Below, piece by piece: positions 60,933 to 64,000 of a stretch of DNA of 64,000 bases (positions within the stretch are counted from its first letter, which is position 1; each line of letters begins with the position of its first letter). Position numbers and translations under genes: made by a program. Source of the DNA: Raphanus sativus (Eukaryota > Streptophyta > Magnoliopsida > Brassicales > Brassicaceae); assembly GCF_000801105.2 (NCBI RefSeq), contig NC_079517.1:18237579-18301578 (forward strand), written 5' to 3'. The notes below the pieces were generated by a model. It was not told the DNA's origin, did not search any database, and saw nothing but the letters and a program-made list of their open reading frames with translations.

Positions 60933-61556
60933 TGTAAGTGCAAAGACGACACAGACAATAGTAATGCAGAAGGTAAACCAAGAGACAAAATAGACAAGCA
61001 AACACCAATTGCTCTTATTAGAAATCGCCTTGTAAACCCTATTACAAGCTATGCTTAATCAGCTTTACACGTCTAGTGTTACACCCTAACACACGCCACT
61101 GAACAATTCCTAAGCAACCCTAGCTTATGTTTCTCCTCCGTCAAGTACTTCAGCCACTGCTTCAGCACGACCCAGAACACCTCCAAGAACTTTTCTCTCT
61201 CTATAAGATCAGCCTCCGTTTTTCTATCTCTCTACAGACGACCCCATAGCTATCTTATATTAGTCTCCATGTTCCCGAAACCCTAGTCTCCAAGGAACCA
61301 CAATATGGACATTTTCCATATCAATAAGTGCAACTTTCCTTTTCTTGGAATACACTTATTACTCTTCTTTTAAGTCATAAACTTGCTCCCCAAGTTTATT
61401 CCTCTTTGCCTTTTCTCCAAGATACACGCTTGCTCTCCAAGTTTACACGACTCCAGCTCAGCATCTTCACTCCACGTGGTCTTCACCACTTCACACGACG
61501 TCTGCTTCAGCAACTACGTCAACGACTACTTCAGGGCGGACATCTTTACATCAACA
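60933..61556 (-). repeat. 5' LTR of the Copia-type element
   Basis: On the + strand it starts TGTAAGTGCAAAG and ends TTTACATCAACA, followed by the target duplication GAAGT. Same length as its partner. Confidence 0.93.
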
Positions 61557-61561
61557 GAAGT

Positions 61562-62118
61562 GGGCTACATGAAATATATTTAGTGTAAATGGTAGATCTT
61601 CATACGTAATATACTAAAAAAAATTACACCTAGTATGATGAAACAACGATTACATATATATCAATGAATAATAATTTATAAAAGATATTAAAAGATGAAA
61701 TTTATTCAAAAGTTCCTTTACTTCTAAAGAAAAATAAATATAAAATAGTGTTCGGAGTGGCAAAGAAAAATATGGTAGAAACTGTAAGAACAAGAAGAAT
61801 AGTTTGAGAGGTGTCGGTGCCGACTGCCGACAAATGAGCCGCATGAGCTTGTGATCCACTGAAATAGACGCCTTCGCTTTCATAGGGACGCAACGATACT
61901 CAACCCCACACCGTACGTTGATATTCATTAATCACACTCACTCTACGTATGTCGTCCTATAATTCCAGTTAGATTTTTCTTTCTTTCTAATTAGATACTT
62001 ATCAAAACTGAGAAATAATTAAATTTGTGTCTCCACTTTTTTTTTCAGGACTAAACATTTAAAGTACAAAAAAATGTGTCTCCACTTTTTACGCTGACAT
62101 TTATGATTTACACGAATC
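61562..62118. other. AT-rich DNA between retroelement and SINE
   Basis: No gene is supported. A block AATTTGTGTCTCCACTTTTT is partly duplicated at 62022 and 62073. A stretch at 61815-61920 (GTGTCGGTGCCGACTGCCGAC onward) is GC-richer, with no recognisable product. Confidence 0.4.
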
Positions 62119-62133
62119 CACAATTTTAAAACA

Positions 62134-62348
62134 ATTTTTTTTTGGAAATCAAAGGTTAAATCTGGATCTATTAAAGATACATACCTAACCCCCGAGTGGA
62201 GGTACAGTCTACGGATAGACCTTCTCTTTGACATTCAAATGAGCTGAAAGCAATAACCCATATTCATGTGGCCAATGGGGTTTGAACCCAGGTTCACCGT
62301 ATTAGGTTTTAAATTCTCTTAAGCGCCATTAGACCACCACCACTGGTT
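62134..62348 (-). mobile_element. tRNA-derived SINE, second family
   Basis: Read on the minus strand it starts AACCAGTGGTGGTGGTCTAA, with an A-box-like TGGTCTAATGGCG and a B box GGTTCAAACCC. It ends in CCAAAAAAAAATTG. The direct duplication CACAATTTTAAAACA lies at 62119-62133 and 62349-62363. The tRNA-like head and the body differ from the SINE at 29452, so at least two families are present. The perfect 15-base duplication implies recent movement. Confidence 0.9.
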
Positions 62349-62870
62349 CACAATTTTAAAACATGCTAAAAATATTTTTAGCAAGTATTAAATAAGGTTA
62401 TAATACCATGGGATTATAATATAACTGTTAAATAATCTTATGATATACTGTTTTGATAAAAAAATCTGTAAAAATTTCAATGATGTAAAGTTAATCTGTT
62501 TACACTAATAATAATATATGTTTATATATTGTTTTATTTGTTTTTTGATATTTTTATATTTTTTTGACCAAAGACTATATTCTCATATCTATTAGTAATA
62601 GAAATCTTAATTAATGCTAAAAAGTTGTGTGTTTTATAGAAATTTCAATTCTTGTTAAAAATGTGTTCTTTCATTAGGGTGTTTTTTATTAAAGGTTGCA
62701 TCTCTTCTCTATATAGTTATTGTAAAAATTTGTGAATAAATGTTATGATGTGTCTTTTCATCATAAAAATGTATATTAATTGATTTTTTAATTTAAAAGT
62801 TATATATTTTCATTATAAAATGTGCTATTTTAAATAACTACCTAAAATATGAAAAATTGTGAATTTTGAC

Positions 62871-63677
62871 TAGCCATGGGCATTCGGGGTCCCAATCGGG
62901 TTTTGAGTCTCGGTTTTTGAGTTTATCAAATCAGTCTCATTCGGGTTATATGAAAGTTTGGTTCGGGACCGGTTCGGATTCTATCGGGTTCGGGTCGGAG
63001 TTAGTAAATCTTCAAAGAACCGGTACAACCCGATATACTTTCGGCTCGAGTCCCAATCGATTCTTCGGTTTAAAAGTACCTAACTTATACCTACTTTATA
63101 ATTAAAACATAAATAAATTCGGTTCTTCGATTTTAAAGTACTTGATTTGTACTTATTTTCTGACCAAAGCATAAGTAAAATCGATTCAAAAATAAGAAAG
63201 AAACATTAAAAGTGATCATTCAAAATCAGACGAAAGGTAAACATAGTTATTGATAGAAATAAAATCAAATAAATGAAATATTAAAATAAAAACCAAGTTC
63301 TCATAAAATGAGAAACATTATTCAATGAAAACAAAACCAAAATATAAAAATTTCAAACCTCAGCTGTCACCTTCAACCATCAATCTTCATGTAATAGATA
63401 ATTATTTTAGATGTTCAATAATATATTAGTGTGTTTTGGATACATATTAGTAATTGAGATCATGTTTAGTACAAGTTCTTTTTTGAGATTTTGAATATTT
63501 CGGGTTCTATCGGATATCCATTTATGTTCGGGTTCGGTTCGGATGATACCCATGACCCGAAATACCATAAAACAAGGTTCCTTCGGTATTTATGTCGGGT
63601 TCAGACCGGTTCAGATTCATTTTTGTCGGATCAAATTTGGTTCAGATTTTTGGGTTCGGTTTATTTGCCCATCCCTA
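62871..63677. mobile_element. Non-autonomous hAT element rich in GGTTCGG words
   Basis: Left end TAGCCATGGGCA and right end TGCCCATCCCTA form short terminal inverted repeats with one mismatch, and ATTTTGAC / ATTGTGAC (62863-62870 and 63678-63685) is an 8-base target duplication with one change. Eight bases is the hAT size. Both sub-terminal regions are full of CGGGTTCGGTTC-type words in several orientations. At 807 bases without a transposase it depends on an outside hAT enzyme. The open frames here follow the word repeats and are not genes. Confidence 0.85.
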
Positions 63678-63685
63678 ATTGTGAC

Positions 63686-64000
63686 TATTCATATGAACGT
63701 TTATGAAAAAAATACACATCTTTATTAAAAAATATCTCTCTATATATTTTCACAATCTACAAGAACCACTGTAGGGTATAAAATTAAAAGTTGCATCTTT
63801 TCACATTTATTAGAATGTTTTCATTCTTTTTATTTTTTAAATGTATTAATTTTGAAATTTATGTCTTTTCATAAGCAATAGATGCAATTTATCATAAAAA
63901 TTAAAAATACAAATTTTCATATAAAAATTAAATAGATTGATTTTTCATATTTATATACTATTTTAGATATAAAAATGTTGTAAATATTTATATAAAATAA
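63686..64000. other. AT-rich DNA at the window end
   Basis: No gene or repeat was recognised in the last 315 bases. Confidence 0.5.

Larger units (their letters stand above)
57743..61556 (-). mobile_element. Copia-type LTR retrotransposon with gag but no pol (non-autonomous)
   Basis: Two LTRs of 624 bases each, 57743-58366 and 60933-61556, differ by only scattered bases. The direct duplication GAAGT flanks the element (57738-57742 and 61557-61561). Reading on the minus strand, TGGTATCAGAGC at 60930-60919 is the tRNA-Met primer site, two bases from the LTR, so the + strand left LTR is the 3' LTR. A purine run AAAAAGGGGAGATTG precedes that 3' LTR at about 58366-58380. Only about 2.57 kb lies between the LTRs, filled by a gag-like region and unidentified remnants. 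No integrase, reverse transcriptase or RNase H motif was found, so movement would need another element's enzymes. Confidence 0.93.

Overview
The window is plant nuclear DNA, very AT-rich and intron-bearing, and almost certainly from a Brassica-type crucifer. Two host genes are recognisable by close protein similarity to Arabidopsis genes: a HAK5 high-affinity potassium transporter (9 exons, minus strand, 9403-16651) and a GATA8/BME3-type GATA transcription factor (minus strand, 46415-47472). A third host gene, the large subunit of isopropylmalate isomerase (IIL1/LeuC type, the neighbour of HAK5 in Arabidopsis as I recall it), survives only as a broken 3' half. Its exons lie at 26295-26716 and 33702-34980, and an exon is split by a 7-kb nest of retrotransposons. 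No rRNA, tRNA or CRISPR feature was seen.

Layout. 1-7641 is a giant fold-back: two arms of about 2.8 kb in opposite orientation around a 2-kb spacer, with the outer end at or beyond the window edge. 8040-8600 holds a small tRNA-like repeat in direct and inverted copies. 9403-16740 is HAK5 with a 3.7-kb third intron and a TATA box. 17689-18487 is a complete TRIM element with a perfect 5-bp target duplication. 19.1-22.8 kb holds a LINE RNase H scrap and a decayed Mutator-like element carrying a transposase start on one strand and a ULP1-type cysteine protease on the other. 22870-24370 is a chain of four TRIM LTRs. 24.6-26.0 kb has a fold-back MITE and a Stowaway-like MITE.

26.3-35.0 kb is the IIL1 pseudogene with its insertion, 26717-33701, flanked by CACAC. 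That insertion has LTRs of a Gypsy type and contains another truncated LTR element, a tRNA-derived SINE with a 15-bp target duplication, and a 5'-truncated Copia element. 35.2-36.6 kb is a decayed CACTA transposase. 38425-41975 is a 5'-truncated LINE with a 14-bp target duplication. 42451-46166 is a hAT transposon whose three-exon transposase looks intact (688 aa). GATA8 follows, then about 10 kb of gene-poor DNA with small repeats. 57743-61556 is a Copia-type element with 624-bp LTRs, a perfect 5-bp target duplication and a gag-like region but no recognisable pol. A second SINE (62134-62348) and a non-autonomous hAT element (62871-63677) end the window.

The host genes do not form a pathway. 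HAK5 imports potassium at the root plasma membrane, GATA8 acts in seed germination in Arabidopsis, and IIL1 belonged to leucine and glucosinolate biosynthesis. The story of the region is progressive transposon invasion of a HAK5-IIL1 syntenic block, leaving HAK5 intact and IIL1 destroyed. Exon coordinates were worked out by hand from splice sites and reading frame, without alignment software.
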